A DNA stretch of 64,000 nt, from positions 62,001-126,000 of the forward strand of contig JAPQWV010000298.1 in NCBI GenBank assembly GCA_027422505.1. Reading direction: 5' to 3'. The translations under genes and the position numbers were made by a program. Shown in pieces: positions 22,089-34,102 of this stretch (its first letter is position 1; every line of letters starts with the position of its first letter). This stretch comes from Craterostigma plantagineum (Eukaryota; Streptophyta; Magnoliopsida; Lamiales; Linderniaceae). The notes under the pieces are model-generated. The model made no database searches and had not been told where the DNA came from. It saw only the letters and a program-made list of their open reading frames with translations.

Positions 22089-25000
22089 TGCTTGATTTCT
22101 CTTCCGCGCTGCCTGTCCTCGACGGGCATAGTACGACCTGCGCAAGCCCACCGCATACTCGTAGTTCCTGAGCGTATTCCTCAGCTCCAGTCGCTCTTGG
22201 ATTTCATCGAGCACTTCCATCAGGAGCGGTTGTTCTCTCACGAACCGGTGAATCCTCAGCATCGTCTCTCGGTTGATTTCTTCCAACCTCTGCTCTATAT
22301 TCTTCCTGATGACCTTGAGCGTCCCATCACAGAACTTGTGGATTTCAATCTTCAGCATAAACCTATTTTTCTTAGCGATAGGATTGTGGTAGGTGATGCA
22401 TAGAACTGAGCTGATGTGCACGTGATTGCTGGGAAGCCCTTCGATCTCAGGTCCTTTGTTGAGCGGAGCGGTCATGTTGACCTTCTTCATATTGCTCTCC
22501 AGAGCCATTTGAAGGTCGTGTATGGCATGGCACTTGACCTGGCACATAATGAACTGGTAGAGTCCATCGAGACCTTCTTTCTTGATGAAGCCTTGAGGAC
22601 CTTTGTACTTCTCCACATATAGCTGGTATAGGTTGTACACCTCTTCAGCTGGGAGATACGGCAGGTCACTCTCGCTTAGTTCTTCTCGAGTTCTGTTTAC
22701 TCGCTCGATGGCATAGTATGGGGTTGGAAGTCCTCATTTAGTACAGAATACGCTGAGTAACTGACGGATCGTGGAGAGACTCTTATAATGATTCTTGGCT
22801 TGTCCTGTAGTCATCCCAATTCTCACATCCGGTCCAAGGTGGGTCAGCATCCAGAGGTACGTCGTTCTCTTCTGCTGATCCCAGTGAGAGATTCCTCTAA
22901 GCTCGAACTCGTTCGGCTTCTTGACTTTGTCCGGTGACCTCCAAATGTTTTCACGAACGGTCCCTAGCGTTAGCCTTGTGGGGGAAGCCGCTCGTTGCGC
23001 AATCAACTCAGGAAGCCCTGTGGGATCTTGTTCGTAATTTTCACCTTTCTGAAGCTCTTCGTCTTTTATCAGGACCAGGTCCATTGAGGCTTGTTGTAAG
23101 AGGTGGCGAACATCCTTAAGCCGTTGTCTCTGATGTTCGTGGAGCATGGAATGGATCATCCACTGTCCTTCGAAGATGTACTTGTCGAGGAACTCGTGTG
23201 GATTGACACCATGTCCTGACGGTCCCGGTTGGTCTGGAGAAACTGAGGGAGTGGCTTGAGTTTGAGCGAGGGCCACGAGCATGGCGGCAGTTGCTTTTTC
23301 TTCCGGAAGCAAGAGGCTTGTGAGGGTCGTTGGTGTGGGCGGAGGCGTCCTTATATGGAAGGTTGGTGGGTCGATTTGTGTTGTATGAGTGGTGCGGTGC
23401 GTGGTGGTGGTTGTTCGGGTAGTGGGTTGTGAGGTTCAATGGCTCCAGCGCTTGTCTGTGTCGCGCCCGAGCTCCGTCCTTGACTTCTAGTCATTAGCCC
23501 GGGTCTCTTCTCTCCCTCATGACGGCCTTGATCATCTGGGTCGTCATGTCTGCACTTGGAGCGGGAGCCTTGACCTCGACAAGTTTTGGTCGGGTCAGGA
23601 CGGTCGACGAGACGGCGGAAGAGATCTTCTTCTTCCGGCATTCGAGTAGTCAGCTCTAGTAGGCGGCGCGACTAGGATAGAGTGGAGGTCGCTGATAGGT
23701 ACGGTGGCTGGGTTTATGAGGTTGTGTGTGAGGATTGGTGTGGCGAAGGGTGTGGGTTGTGTGGGTTGAGGTGGTGTGAGGATCAGTTGTGAAGAAGACG
23801 GATCTGAGACGGGTGCTTTACCACGATCTTGGCGAGACGTCTCAATTGTTGTACGCACGCTCTCCATAAGTTTTTCTTCAAAGGTCTTGAAAGCTTCTGA
23901 GAGAGCTGCCTGAAGTCTGTCTTCGGTCAAGAACTGGACGGACGCCTCCATCATAGATGGACCAGGTCGACTGATGTCGCCTGTTATCAACCCTTGAGCA
24001 GACACCGGCTCCTCAGGCTGGCTCGTAATCACTTGAGGTTGTGACTGTTTGAGATTTCCACCCAATCCTTGAGGAGAATCACGACGATTCTCCTCTATGG
24101 GTGTTGCGGCATGTTTTGATTGAACCTGCGAACCAAACACCGGTAGGATGTGCTGCGGCTCAAGATTGAGCGATGAAGTGTCCGCAGCACTTGATGGAAT
24201 GATCTGCGCGGTATCTGATGTGGTGGTGACGGGGGTGAAGATGGACTCTATTTGTATGCTTAGTCTTCGTGGAGTTCGTCTCATTAGTTGAATCTTCTCA
24301 TCGGACTCCGTGTCAGATGAGGTGGCTGTGTGAGGAGAGGGTTCACGTTTAACGTCCTCACGAGCCTGTTCCGTCACCGATGGAAGCGAGCTTTGCCCTG
24401 CTTCTGCCTCGAGCTATGCTTCTTGTCGAAGAACCTCCTCAATGGGGTCTTCGAGCACGCCTACATGAACAGGCACTTCCACTTGGAGCTCCTGAAGTTG
24501 ATCTTCAGCTTCCATTTCGAGAGCCACCTCGTCAATCATCGTGGCATCCAGATCTGGTAGCTGAGTTTCTTGGACTGGGGGCTCTTTTCTATCTCCTGGG
24601 CCACTGCATCGACCATCGCAGCCTCAGGGCTTGAGTGTTGTTGTTGGGGAGGGCTTGCATGGAAATCTGTCGGGGGCCCTCGAATCATCTGCTCTGTAAG
24701 ATGATTCTCCCGGCAATATTGTTGATATTCGTCTCTCGTGGGGTTGGCAAGACGAAGAAGCTCAAACGGAATTGGAAGAACTTGAGTCTCGGTAGTTGAT
24801 AGTTGCCTCCTGGAGGTAGACGTATGATATTGTCGTGAAGCTCCATGAGGTGGGCAATTATCATATTGAACCACCGGGCATATGGAACATTCTTCGAGCA
24901 TTTGTTCTCCTTTTGTCTGATCTGTTCAGCTAAGTCGTTCCAGATCAGTTGAGTGAAGTCGTAGTTGCGGGAGAATGCTATTCCGTGAGAGATACGGAGA

Positions 25001-25235
25001 ATGTTGCCGTTGCCTTTGTCGAACGCGGCGTGCTTTGGCGACAGACACTTGTTGATGATTCCAAAAAGTGTCTTCCACGGATGAGGGATGCCGTTGCTCT
25101 GCACTTGAGCAAGCTTGGTGAGTGGTGGCCTGTATCCCATGTGGAGAAAGTCACGCACCATTTCTGCATCGGAAGGCAGAGGGTCATAGTTAGGGACTGA
25201 ATGGTAGGTCTAAGACGAGGCCGAGATCATCCTTC
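22083..25235 (-). pseudogene. Third ORF ('env-like') of element D, frameshifted
   Basis: Reading leftward, the segment starts inside the conserved N-terminal domain (DFLHMGYRPPLTKLAQVQSN, IPHPWKTLFGIINKCLSPKH). It passes through a linker (RGPPTDFHASPPQQQ) and a Ser/Thr/Pro-rich middle (about 24377-23595; RRTPRRLSIQIESIF, LTEDRLQAALSEAFKTFEEK). A region with HSMLHEHQRQRLKDVRHLLQ follows, and the C-terminal helical domain (HAIHDLQMALESNMKKVN to KRNQAQ) ends at 22083. Frames change at several points (about 24800, 23600, 22730). No hydrophobic transmembrane stretch or signal peptide is evident. The same domain order occurs in elements B and C. The function is unknown; such ORFs have been called envelope-like or plant transposon protein. 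The upstream boundary near 25235 is where homology to spacer A resumes. Confidence 0.75.
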
Positions 25236-25998
25236 TCAAATTGAATTTTCGATTTCATTTTATTTCGATCGTAATTTAGCTGCGATAAAATTATTTTTCG
25301 ACGCTAACTTTCTCGATCGTAAAAACTGGCCGCAATGATTTTGTTTGATCGAAAATTTTCTCGGCGAGTGACTTAGTTTTTCGTTGACTAATTTCTCGAT
25401 TAACAAACTTCACCGCGAAAAACATTTTAGAATAAAAAATTATTTCTCGCTCGACAAATCTCAGAACGAAAAATGTTATTCCTCGCGAAAATCTTTTTCG
25501 ATCATAAATTTACGCGGAAGATTTTTCTCGATCGTAAATTTACAAGAAAAGGATTTTCTCGATAGTAAAATTGTTCGGCTAGAGTAACAGGTATATCCTT
25601 CGACACTTAGTAAAATTTTCTAAATCATTATCACTATAGACGAAATTAGCGAATAAAATTTTCGATCGTACAATTCCACGGATATAACAACGGGATAATT
25701 CCGTACTTAGGAATTTTTTTTTGCAGATGCAATTCTCGATCGTAAAAACTGACGAAGTGAACAGTGTTTACTACTTAGTAAATTTTTGATGTTTCTTATA
25801 TGTCACATATGCAAAAGTTCGAAATGTCGTACTCTCGAACATGTTCCCTTTGTATATCCTATGTGTGAATTACAACTTAAAATTGCAATTTCATCAACCT
25901 ATTATGAATTGTTCAGATCATTATAGTTTGATATAACAAATTTTTCGACTTCATTATAAAATAGAACTAATAAAGTTTTCTTACAATTGTTTTTCAGA
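25236..25998 (+). repeat. Spacer of element A (second part), rich in TTTCTCGATCGTAAA words
   Basis: The stretch continues the A spacer beyond element D and matches 52390-53090 of element B. Variants of CTCGATCGTAAA recur (about 25264, 25311, 25523, 25555, 25660, 25733) together with GCGAAAA words. It is non-coding. Confidence 0.7.
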
Positions 25999-26760
25999 TG
26001 GCTCATTACCCAGCAATCATATCTATGACCGGAATATATATCTCGATGTTCAAGACATGAACTTCAGCTTGATCCCGACACCTTCCTGTGCCCGAACGAG
26101 ATCATCGTATCTATCGTCAAAGGTCATCAGATGTGGCCAGCTCTTACCCCAACAGCATCGGTGCCCATGGTCAACTTACAGCAGTTTTGGGGCTGCATGA
26201 CTGGACATGTCGTGAATGGGGAATACCAGTTCACCACAAAACTCGGCACGAGACATCTCAACATCGATAAGAACCAGCTCGGAATGGTGTTGGACCTACC
26301 ATTCAGTGAAAACAATGACCCTCTACCTACAGATGTAGATATGGTGCATGATTTCCTGCAAATGGGTTATAGGCCACTGCTTGGACAACTAGCCAAGTTC
26401 CAGAGCAATGGAATTCCTCATTCGTGGAAGACACTGTTCGGAATTATCAACAAAATTCCTCTCCTAAGCACGCAGGTTTTGACAAAGGGAATGAGAACAT
26501 CCTTCGTCTATTTCATGGGATTGCTTTCTCCAGGAACTACGATATGGCCCAGTTGATATGGAACGACTTGGTTGATCAAGTTCGTCAGAAGGCCAACAAG
26601 AAGTCGAAGAATCTTCCCTATGCTCGATGGTTCTCTCTACTCATCAACCATTTCATGGAGGTGAGTACAGACCACCCAAGTTGCACTTCTTTCATAATCC
26701 GAAGCCTGCCGATCTCCAGCTACAGCTGATGCCCATCCCTTCGAACTTCTACATCTCACA
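25999..26760 (+). pseudogene. 5' part of the third ORF ('env-like') of element A
   Basis: The start ATG at 25999 aligns with that of element B at 53093. Conserved blocks follow: VPMVNLQQFWGC, LGMVLDLPFSENNDPLP, VHDFLQMGYRPLLGQLAKFQ and IPHSWKTLFGIINK. The frame shifts near 26060 and near 26450. The homology stops near 26760, where Athila protease sequence begins, so the middle and end of the ORF and the 3' LTR of A are missing. Confidence 0.75.
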
Positions 26761-26764
26761 GAGG

Positions 26765-29286
26765 CGACAAATTTATCATTCCTGTAGATTTCGTAATTCT
26801 CTACATGAAGAAAGATGAAAATATTCCTCTAATATTAGGATGGCCATTCCTCGCTACCTGAGGGACCATGGTCGATGTTCGTAACGGTACATTGACATTA
26901 ACCATAGATAGTGAGAAAGTGACATTTGATATGGCCGAGTCCATGAACAATGCCGAGAAGTTAGACGATAAGTTTTTTTATATTGATGCATGGAATGAAT
27001 TCTTATCGTTGCACGGACTTCCGCAACCCGATTCCTTCGTCTCGAAGCAAGAAATGGAGGAAAAAAAAGAACTCCAGAAGGAGGAGCTGCACGATGATCT
27101 ACCCCTCAGCCAAGTAGATATATATGATGATCGATCGATGTGCAAAAGAGCAGCGAAGAAAACTGCGAGAAAAGCTCGGTCGAGGAATACGCTTTCCTCG
27201 AGGGAAATGCAAAGCTTCCCGTAATCATTCCATCAAATTTGGAGAAAGAGCAGAAAATTATGCTCTTAGACACACTATGGGAGCACAAGAAGGCGTTCAC
27301 ATGGAAAATAGCTGATATTCGAGGAATAAGCCCGGCGTTTTGCATGCATAAAATTCTGATGGAGGACGACTTCAAACAGGTGATACAACACCAGAGGTGT
27401 CTGAACCCCAACATTAAGGAGGTAGTTAAGGCCGAGGTAATTAAACTGCTCGATGCAGGAGTGATTTACCCAAACTCGGACAGTGCATGGGTGAGCCCAG
27501 TTCAGGTAGTGCCAAAAAAAGGAGGACGGTTGTACCCAACGAGAAGAACGAACTCATTCCGACGAGGACTGTCACAGGATGGCGCGTTTACGTTGATTAT
27601 CGCAAATTAAATGACGCAACGCAAAAAGACCATTTTCCTCTTCCTTTTATTGATCAAATGCTTGAACGTTTGTCTGGTCATGAATTTTATTGTTGTCTCG
27701 ATGGACTTTCAGGTTATTTGCAGATTCCCATTGCACCCGAGGATCAAGAGAAGACGACGTTCACGTGCCCGTTCGGGACATTCGCCTACCACGGATGCCT
27801 TCTGGACTTTGCAATGCTCTAGCCACCTTCCAACGTTGCATGATGGTATCTTCGATAAACTAATAGGTAACGAAATGGAGGTATTCATGGATGATTTCTC
27901 AATTTTTGGTGACTCGTTCGAGGTATGCTTATTTAATTTAAAGAAAGTACTTCAGCGATGTGAGGAAACAAACCTTGTGCTAAATTGGAAGAAATGTCAT
28001 TTTATGGTAAGAGAGGGTATTGTTTTAGGTCATAAGGTATCGTCGAGAGGTATCGAGGTAGATAGAGCTAACATAGAAACCATAGAACGATTACATCCAC
28101 CTTCGTCAGTAAAGGCAATTAGAAGTTTTCTAGGACATGCGGGTTTTTATCGTAGATTTATCAAGGATTTTTCTGAAATTGCCAGGCCTCTAACGCGCTT
28201 GCTTGAGAAAGACGTGCCATACGAATTTACACCCGAGTGCATGAATGCTTTTACCATACTTAAGGATAAGCTAATTAATGCCCCTGTTATGGTAGCCCCC
28301 GATTGGAGCCTACCGTTCGAACTAATGTGCGATGCAAGTGATTTTGCAGTAGGTGCAGCTTTAGGGCAGCGACGGGAAAAACATTTTCAGCCGATACACT
28401 ATGCGAGCAAAACTCTAAACGAGGCCCAGGCGAATTACACTACCACAGAGAAGGAGTTGCTCGTAGTCGTTTTTGCCGTTGACAAATTCCGTCCATATCT
28501 CGTTCTCTCAAAAGTCATCATCTACACAGATCATTCGGCCCTCAAACACCTCTTCGTGAAACCGGATGCAAAACCAAGGCTTATTCATTGGATTCTGTTA
28601 CTCCAAGAATTCGATGTTGAATTTCGTGACCAAAAAGGTACCGAGATTGTGCAGCCGAACACTTGTCAAGACTTGAAGACGCAGTCCATGAGGTTACCAA
28701 CGCGAAGTCATCCGAGACCACTTTCCCACGAGCATCTATATGCTATACGTGAGGTATTCGATGAAACCCCATGGTATGCCGATTTTGCTAACTATCTTGT
28801 CGCTAGGATCATGCGAAAAGGATATACTAGTCACCAGAGAAAGAAATTCTTCTCGGAGTATTATTTTTGGGATGATCCATATTTGTTTAGGATTTGCGCG
28901 GACAAGATAATCCGACGATGTGTGTCCTTTCCCGAGACAGTTAAAATCTTGAGCCATTGTCATTCCGGGCCATGTGGAGGACATTACGGAGGTAATTGAA
29001 CTGCACAAAAGGTACTCGAATGTGGTTTTTATTGGCCTACGATTTTTAAAGATGCTAAAAAATACGTAGACGAATGTGATAGGTGTCAATGGACAGGTAA
29101 TATTTCTAAGCGAAACGAAATGCCTCAGAATTTTATTCTTGTGTGTGAAATATTTGACGTCTGGGGCATTGATTTTGTGGGTCCGTTTCCTACCTCTTTC
29201 AAGAATCGATATATCCTAGTTGCGGTTGATTATGTTTCAAAATGGGTAGAAGCACAAGTGCTACCTACTAATGATGCTAGGGTAGT
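26765..29286 (+). pseudogene. Athila-like Ty3/gypsy pol, first part (protease end, RT, RNase H, integrase start)
   Basis: The segment opens within the protease domain (VDFVILYMKKDENIPLILGWPF). Then come the RT N-terminal blocks (IADIRGISPAFCMHKI, GVIYPNSDSAWVSPVQVVPK), the catalytic MEVFMDDFSIFGDSF at about 27873-27917, RNase H (DASDFAVGAALGQR, YTTTEKELLVVVFAVDKFRP, IYTDHSALKHL) and the integrase zinc region ([21 protein letters not shown]) with the first catalytic Asp in [10 protein letters not shown]. Frameshifts lie near 27140, 27540 and 27800, and stops near 26860 and 28999. The wording of the motifs is that of the Athila lineage. No 5' LTR, primer site or gag precedes it. The frame is broken at 29286 by element C and resumes at 43440. 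Confidence 0.88.
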
Positions 29287-29583
29287 TGTTAGGATATTTA
29301 ATAGATTGTGTCAATAGTTTAGGTCTTGGGATTAATTTTGTAATTATCTTTAGCTTGGGCTTTAGACTAGATTGTAATTAATTTATATTTAGTGATTGGG
29401 CCTTAATATACCTAGGGTTAATGTGGTATATAAGGTATTACCAACTCACTTTTGAAAGTAATCAAAGATCAAAGGCTTATCCAAATTTTCTCACACACTA
29501 CACACACTCAAAGGTGAGAATACTCCCTTTTTCATTCCATCAAAGCCTCTTTGATTCCTTGTTTGGTGCATTCGGGACCAACA
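29287..29583 (+). repeat. 5' LTR of element C
   Basis: The LTR begins TGTTAGGATATTT and ends TTCGGGACCAACA. A TATA box TATATAA lies at 29427-29433, so transcription would start about 30 bp downstream. It differs from the 3' LTR at two positions (GTAATTAATT versus GTAAGTAATT, and GGGTTAATG versus GGGTCAATG). Confidence 0.95.
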
Positions 29584-29585
29584 AG

Positions 29586-29597
29586 TGGTATCAGAGC
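29586..29597 (+). other. Primer-binding site of element C (tRNA-iMet)
   Basis: TGGTATCAGAGC, two bases after the 5' LTR, is the exact complement expected for the 3' end of plant initiator tRNA-Met and primes minus-strand DNA synthesis. Confidence 0.93.
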
Positions 29598-30099
29598 GAA
29601 CGTGGATCGATCTGCACTGATTTGAATCCAGTTTCGTTCGATTCCAAGAAAGATCAAAGGTGTTTTGAGCAAAATTTTACTTTCGGGCATTTTGAGCTTG
29701 GTTTGGGGTTTTGATGCTTCGTTTTTGTGTTTAAAACCTTCCCCCAGATCGAGTATATGCCTAAAATGTTTTTAGAACACTTTTGGATCAGTTTTAACGA
29801 GTTCTGAGCAAGATTTAAGCAAAAGTTCTTCAGAAAAAGTCATTTCGGTCATTCTCTGTTTTTGGTCGATTTGATCCATTTTTTGTTGTTTTTAGCTCAC
29901 AAATCGGTCGATCATGTGTTTAGGGAAGAATTTCTGATACTTAGGATCAAGTTTGAGCGATTTTGGTTGAGATCTGAGTGAAAACGGACGATTTTCTGGC
30001 AAGAAACCGCGTGAAAGCAATGGAACAGTACTAACGTGTTCTTGACCGCGAAATTTTGTGCTTGATCGTTCAAGTCCGCGAAATTTCCATGACCGCGAA
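29598..30099 (+). other. Untranslated leader of element C, unique part
   Basis: Non-coding leader rich in TTTTGAGCA- and GATCGATTTG-like words, with no recognised motif beyond the primer site. Confidence 0.6.
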
Positions 30100-30390
30100 A
30101 ATTGATCCCGAGAATTTTTAAAACCGCGAAACTTTCCCTTATACTGCATTTTTTCGCAACTGCCTACTTTAAGAATCCGAGAATTTTAAAACCGCGAAAC
30201 TTTCCCTTATACTGCATTTTTTCGCAACTGCCTACTTTAAGAATCCGAGAAATTCTAAACCGCGAAACTTTTATTTATACTACATTTTTCGCAACTGCCT
30301 AGTTTCAAGATCCGAGAATTTTAAGCCGCGAAACTTTCACTTATACAACATTTTTTTTCGCAACTGTTTACTTTCATAATCCGAGAAATT
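30100..30390 (+). repeat. Leader minisatellite 1 of element C (about 67 bp unit, four copies)
   Basis: The unit carries CCGCGAAACTTTCCCTTATA, a poly-T/TTCGCAACTGCCTACTTT block and AAGAATCCGAGAATTTTA. Copies begin at about 30122, 30189, 30259 and 30327. The first two are nearly identical and later ones diverge. It is non-coding. Confidence 0.85.
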
Positions 30391-30424
30391 CCATATCCAA
30401 GAAAGCTTATTCCAAAAATTTCTT

Positions 30425-30800
30425 TTGGCCGCGAAAATTTTCTCAACGTGCGAAAGTTTTATAACTTGCTAAAATTCTCTTGCGAAGCTTTAAAATTCTC
30501 AACGTGCGAAAGTTTTATAACTTGCGAAAATTCTCTTGCGAAGCTTTAAAATTCTCAACGTGCGAAAGTTTTATAACTTACGAAAATTCTCTTGCGAAGC
30601 TTTAAAATTCTCAACGTGCGAAAGTTTTATAACTTGCGAAAATTCTCTTGCGAAGCTTTAAAATCTCAACGTGCGAAAGTTTTATAACTTGCAAAAATTC
30701 TCTTGCGAAGCTTTAAAATCTCAACGTGCGAAAGTTTTATAACTTGCAAAAATTCTCTTGCGAAGCTTAAAAAGTCGTAACTTGCGAAATTCTTCAACTT
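30425..30800 (+). repeat. Leader minisatellite 2 of element C (about 57 bp unit, six copies)
   Basis: The unit contains TCTTGCGAAGCTTTAAAATT, CTCAACGTGCGAAAGTTTTA and TAACTTGCGAAAA. It repeats from about 30440 to 30770 with few changes (TTGCGAAAA versus TTGCAAAAA; one base lost in later copies). It shares the word GCGAAA with minisatellite 1 and with the spacer repeats. Confidence 0.88.
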
Positions 30801-31160
30801 GCGAATTTTTTTCTCTAACGTGTTAATTCTTCCAGGGTTAAAATTTTCTCGGGTTGAATCTTTCTCAAACCTATTCAAGATTTGATCCCTACACTTTAGT
30901 ACTATCACCCTAGACCACTTTTGACATAAATTATTTTTCTCGCCTCAAATCTCGCTCTTAAATTTCTAGAACTTCTCCTAATTTCAAGATATATTTTCCT
31001 TCATACATTATCGACCATCACACACGCTCACTTAGTTCAAAGAAATTCTTTAAAGAATTTTTCACAAACTCTACTCGTTAAACTCATCTTTCTTATCGTT
31101 CGTTACTAACTCTCTCATCTATACAAGATCAAAACCACGGACGATTCGACTGCACCGACC
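30801..31160 (+). other. End of the element C leader, non-coding
   Basis: An AT-rich, pyrimidine-rich run to the gag ATG with no recognised motif. Confidence 0.6.
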
Positions 31161-34099
31161 ATGTCTACCACGAATGACATCTCCACAGTGGGCTCCGACA
31201 CCAGGCCTCCGATGCTGCGACAAGGCGACTACAGCATATGGACAAACCGGTTCCTCACGTCATCAGGAACAAAGGCGCACCACTCTCTCAATATCTTCTG
31301 GACTCCATCTTCAACGGCCCAGCACAGTTCTGGACAATCATCCCTGCACAACCAAACGCAAACCCCCCCATGGATGAACGCCGCACTCCAAGAGGTCCCA
31401 TCAATGAGGATGAACTGGCTCGCGAACAGGCCGACGAGACTGCCAAAGGATACCTCTTCAAGGCTATGGGAAACGAAGTCTATGCTCACATCGAGTGCTG
31501 CACAACTGCTAAAGAAATATGGGATGAACTTGTAGAAATCATGGCAGGCACAACTGAAAGTGCTCAAGGGAGGAAATCAGCCTGTCTCTCACAGTATGAA
31601 CACTTCCAGGCCTACGAAGGAGAGGAGCTGCGTGACACGTACCTCAGATACCTGAAGGTCATCAATGAACTCAAGAAAGTCAGGATCTCGAGGGACAAAT
31701 TCGATATCAACAACCGCTTTCTTGGAAGCCTCAAACCACAATGGGGCAATGCAATCATGATGATGATTCAAAGTAAGGACCTCTCCAACACTTCCATCCA
31801 TGCTCTTTATGACAGTCTGTCTGCCTATGCTCCATACGTGCAACCTCAGTCCACCAACACTCGAGTCGACCCACTGGCCCTCCTCTCAAACAAAACCAAT
31901 GAACGATCTTCCACCACTAAGACCAAACAGAACAAAGGGAAGCTACCAGCTGTTGTATCTGACACCTCTTCAGGATCCGAAGCTGATACAGAATCAGACG
32001 AAGATGTTCGTGATATACGCAAGCAACTGGCAATGCTCACTAAGTTGGTCTCAAAGAAGATCGGGAAAAAATCCTCATCCTCTTCCAATCGCCAAAGAAC
32101 CTATAGCGGCATCAAAAAGACCACTCCCACAGAGGAAGCCAAGCCAACAAAGAAAGAAGAGGACTCCGCACCTCAAAAGTCCGTGAAGTGCTTTCGGTGT
32201 GGAAAGATGGGGCACTTTGCCAAAGAATGCCACGCCCCACGCGTGAAGGACTCCGGCTACTACGATCGTAAGGCCAGAATGACCCGCAAGGTGGAAAGTG
32301 GGAAAGTTCTACTCACCGAAGAAGCGGAATGGGTGAATGACACTTCAGAAGACGAGGAGCCTAAGGATGAAGATTGCTGCATGGCAAGGCTGGTCGAACA
32401 TGACGAGGACGAGGAGATGGGTCACTCCGGTGAAAACACAGCTAATACTCCTACCAACGCTGCGTCTGAGGTACGAATCTCACACCTAGATGATGTGTTT
32501 ACTCACCGACACGCCATTAAGAAACCCACCATAGACGCTAGGGATTATGATGAACTTAAGCTAAAATTTGAAAACAACTATGCCTTACTTAGTCTAAAAG
32601 TAGAAGAACTTGCCTGTGCAAACGAACGTCTAATGGCCTCTGAAGCTTTAGTCAAACGTCTGCAAAGCAAGAACAGACAAAGTGAGACTAAGGTTAAGGA
32701 AACTACACTAGCTATTAGTTCATGTGAAACTTCTCGCCTCCTGACGGCCTCCCAATATGAACTGCTTACGAAGGAAAGAGTTAGGCTATACCGCAAGGTG
32801 AAAGAACTTGAAGAGCAACTTCACCTTAGAAATGAAAACTCACGCATCCTATGCCTATTGAACCAACCAGTGGAAACAGAATTCTACGACGCACGGGGGG
32901 GGATCGGACTGTCTAGCAATTGCAATCCAACACCGCTAACAGTTAAAAGATATAACATGTGCAACACTGCGTTCTTGCAAACAAGAAATGGTGCTCCCCC
33001 GCAGCTTAAGCCATTTGTGAGATCATCCTCCGCTGCCATCTCAGAAGAAACAAGAGAACAGAACATCCATTGGGCAGAAATCGCGTTTGACTACACAGAG
33101 TTGAACAATAGAGATAAGACTGAGGTATCCTCACTCTCGGAGGATGTCGAAACCTTACTCCCAAACAAAGAACAGGAAGATGCTTTTCAAGATGTGCTCT
33201 CTCGCACTTACATCCCAAAGAAACTACTACTCATAGCAGAACTAGAACGACAACTAGAAGTAGAAAGGAAGGCCTTTGCAAAAGAGCGAGATGAGCTGCT
33301 TAGCAAAATCTACACACTAGAAAAATTTCCCAATACGAACTATCCCTCCACATCGAGTCAAGTACCCGATTCTCAAACATGTAAATGTAAGAGGACGGCG
33401 AAAATGACTCCTGAAGCTGACATATGTTCTAACACTAACTCTAGTATTCTTATGGATACAGGGAATGTGAGTTCGACGTCTCTGGAAGGCAGCTCGTATC
33501 AGACAAAGGCGAATCCACTCTTCGATGACAAGAAGAAAAAACCATCCTATATTCGTCCTTCCTCTCTATGTACTGAATCCCAATATCCTAAGGTCATAGA
33601 CAATTATGTTGCCAAAACTTATCTTTCTTTTACCAAACTTATGTCTATGTGCTGCTGCAATGATTTTGTTCTCCCACGTTTTCATGAATATGAAACACAT
33701 GAACACGCAACACTCCGACCTCGCAAGCGAACCTTCTCTACGACGTCTTGGAATTCTCCCATCTCGCCAAAACCTAAGGTCAAGCGAAAACGTCTCTCGT
33801 CGTCAAACGCAAAATCACCTACTACTCGCAAGCCAAAGGCGACCAAAATCGAAGCACGAAAACAACAACCACGTTACCCACGTCAATTCATGTATAAGGC
33901 ACCATACATGCAAGCACAAATTAGGAAAATATGGGTTAGAAAAACCATAATCCTGCCTAATCAAACAAACGACAAAGGGAAAGCTAAATTAGAATCAACA
34001 CAATCTGATTTAGAATCCACATTTCCCATTAAGCGCATGAAAATTTTACTTGTATCACAAGAATGCCCCGTCAGTATACGGGGACCCAACATTTGCTAA
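31161..34099 (+). pseudogene. Ty1/copia gag of element C, one frameshift
   Basis: The ATG at 31161 gives MSTTNDIS..PPMLRQGDYS and IWTNRFLT, then the frame breaks near 31261, where one base seems lost. The rest (about 945 codons) is open. A Gag core (about 31270-31830) is followed by a basic, Ser-rich linker and one CCHC zinc knuckle CFRCGKMGHFAKEC at 32189-32230. The long C-terminal region has acidic clusters, predicted coiled-coil stretches (KVEELACANERLMASEALVK; YRKVKELEEQLHL; AELERQLEVERKAFAKER) and a basic tail. Gag packages the RNA and forms the particle. At about 980 residues it is far longer than typical copia Gag (roughly 300-400), as in Sireviruses. It ends with tandem TAA TGA in the same frame as pol. 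Confidence 0.88.
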
Positions 34100-34102
34100 T
34101 GA

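Noticed and set aside
29892..30149. Minus-strand open frame in the leader of element C, and similar ones at 30666-30908 and 38904-39260
   Set aside because: They read through the minisatellites and consist of repeated peptides without domain similarity.
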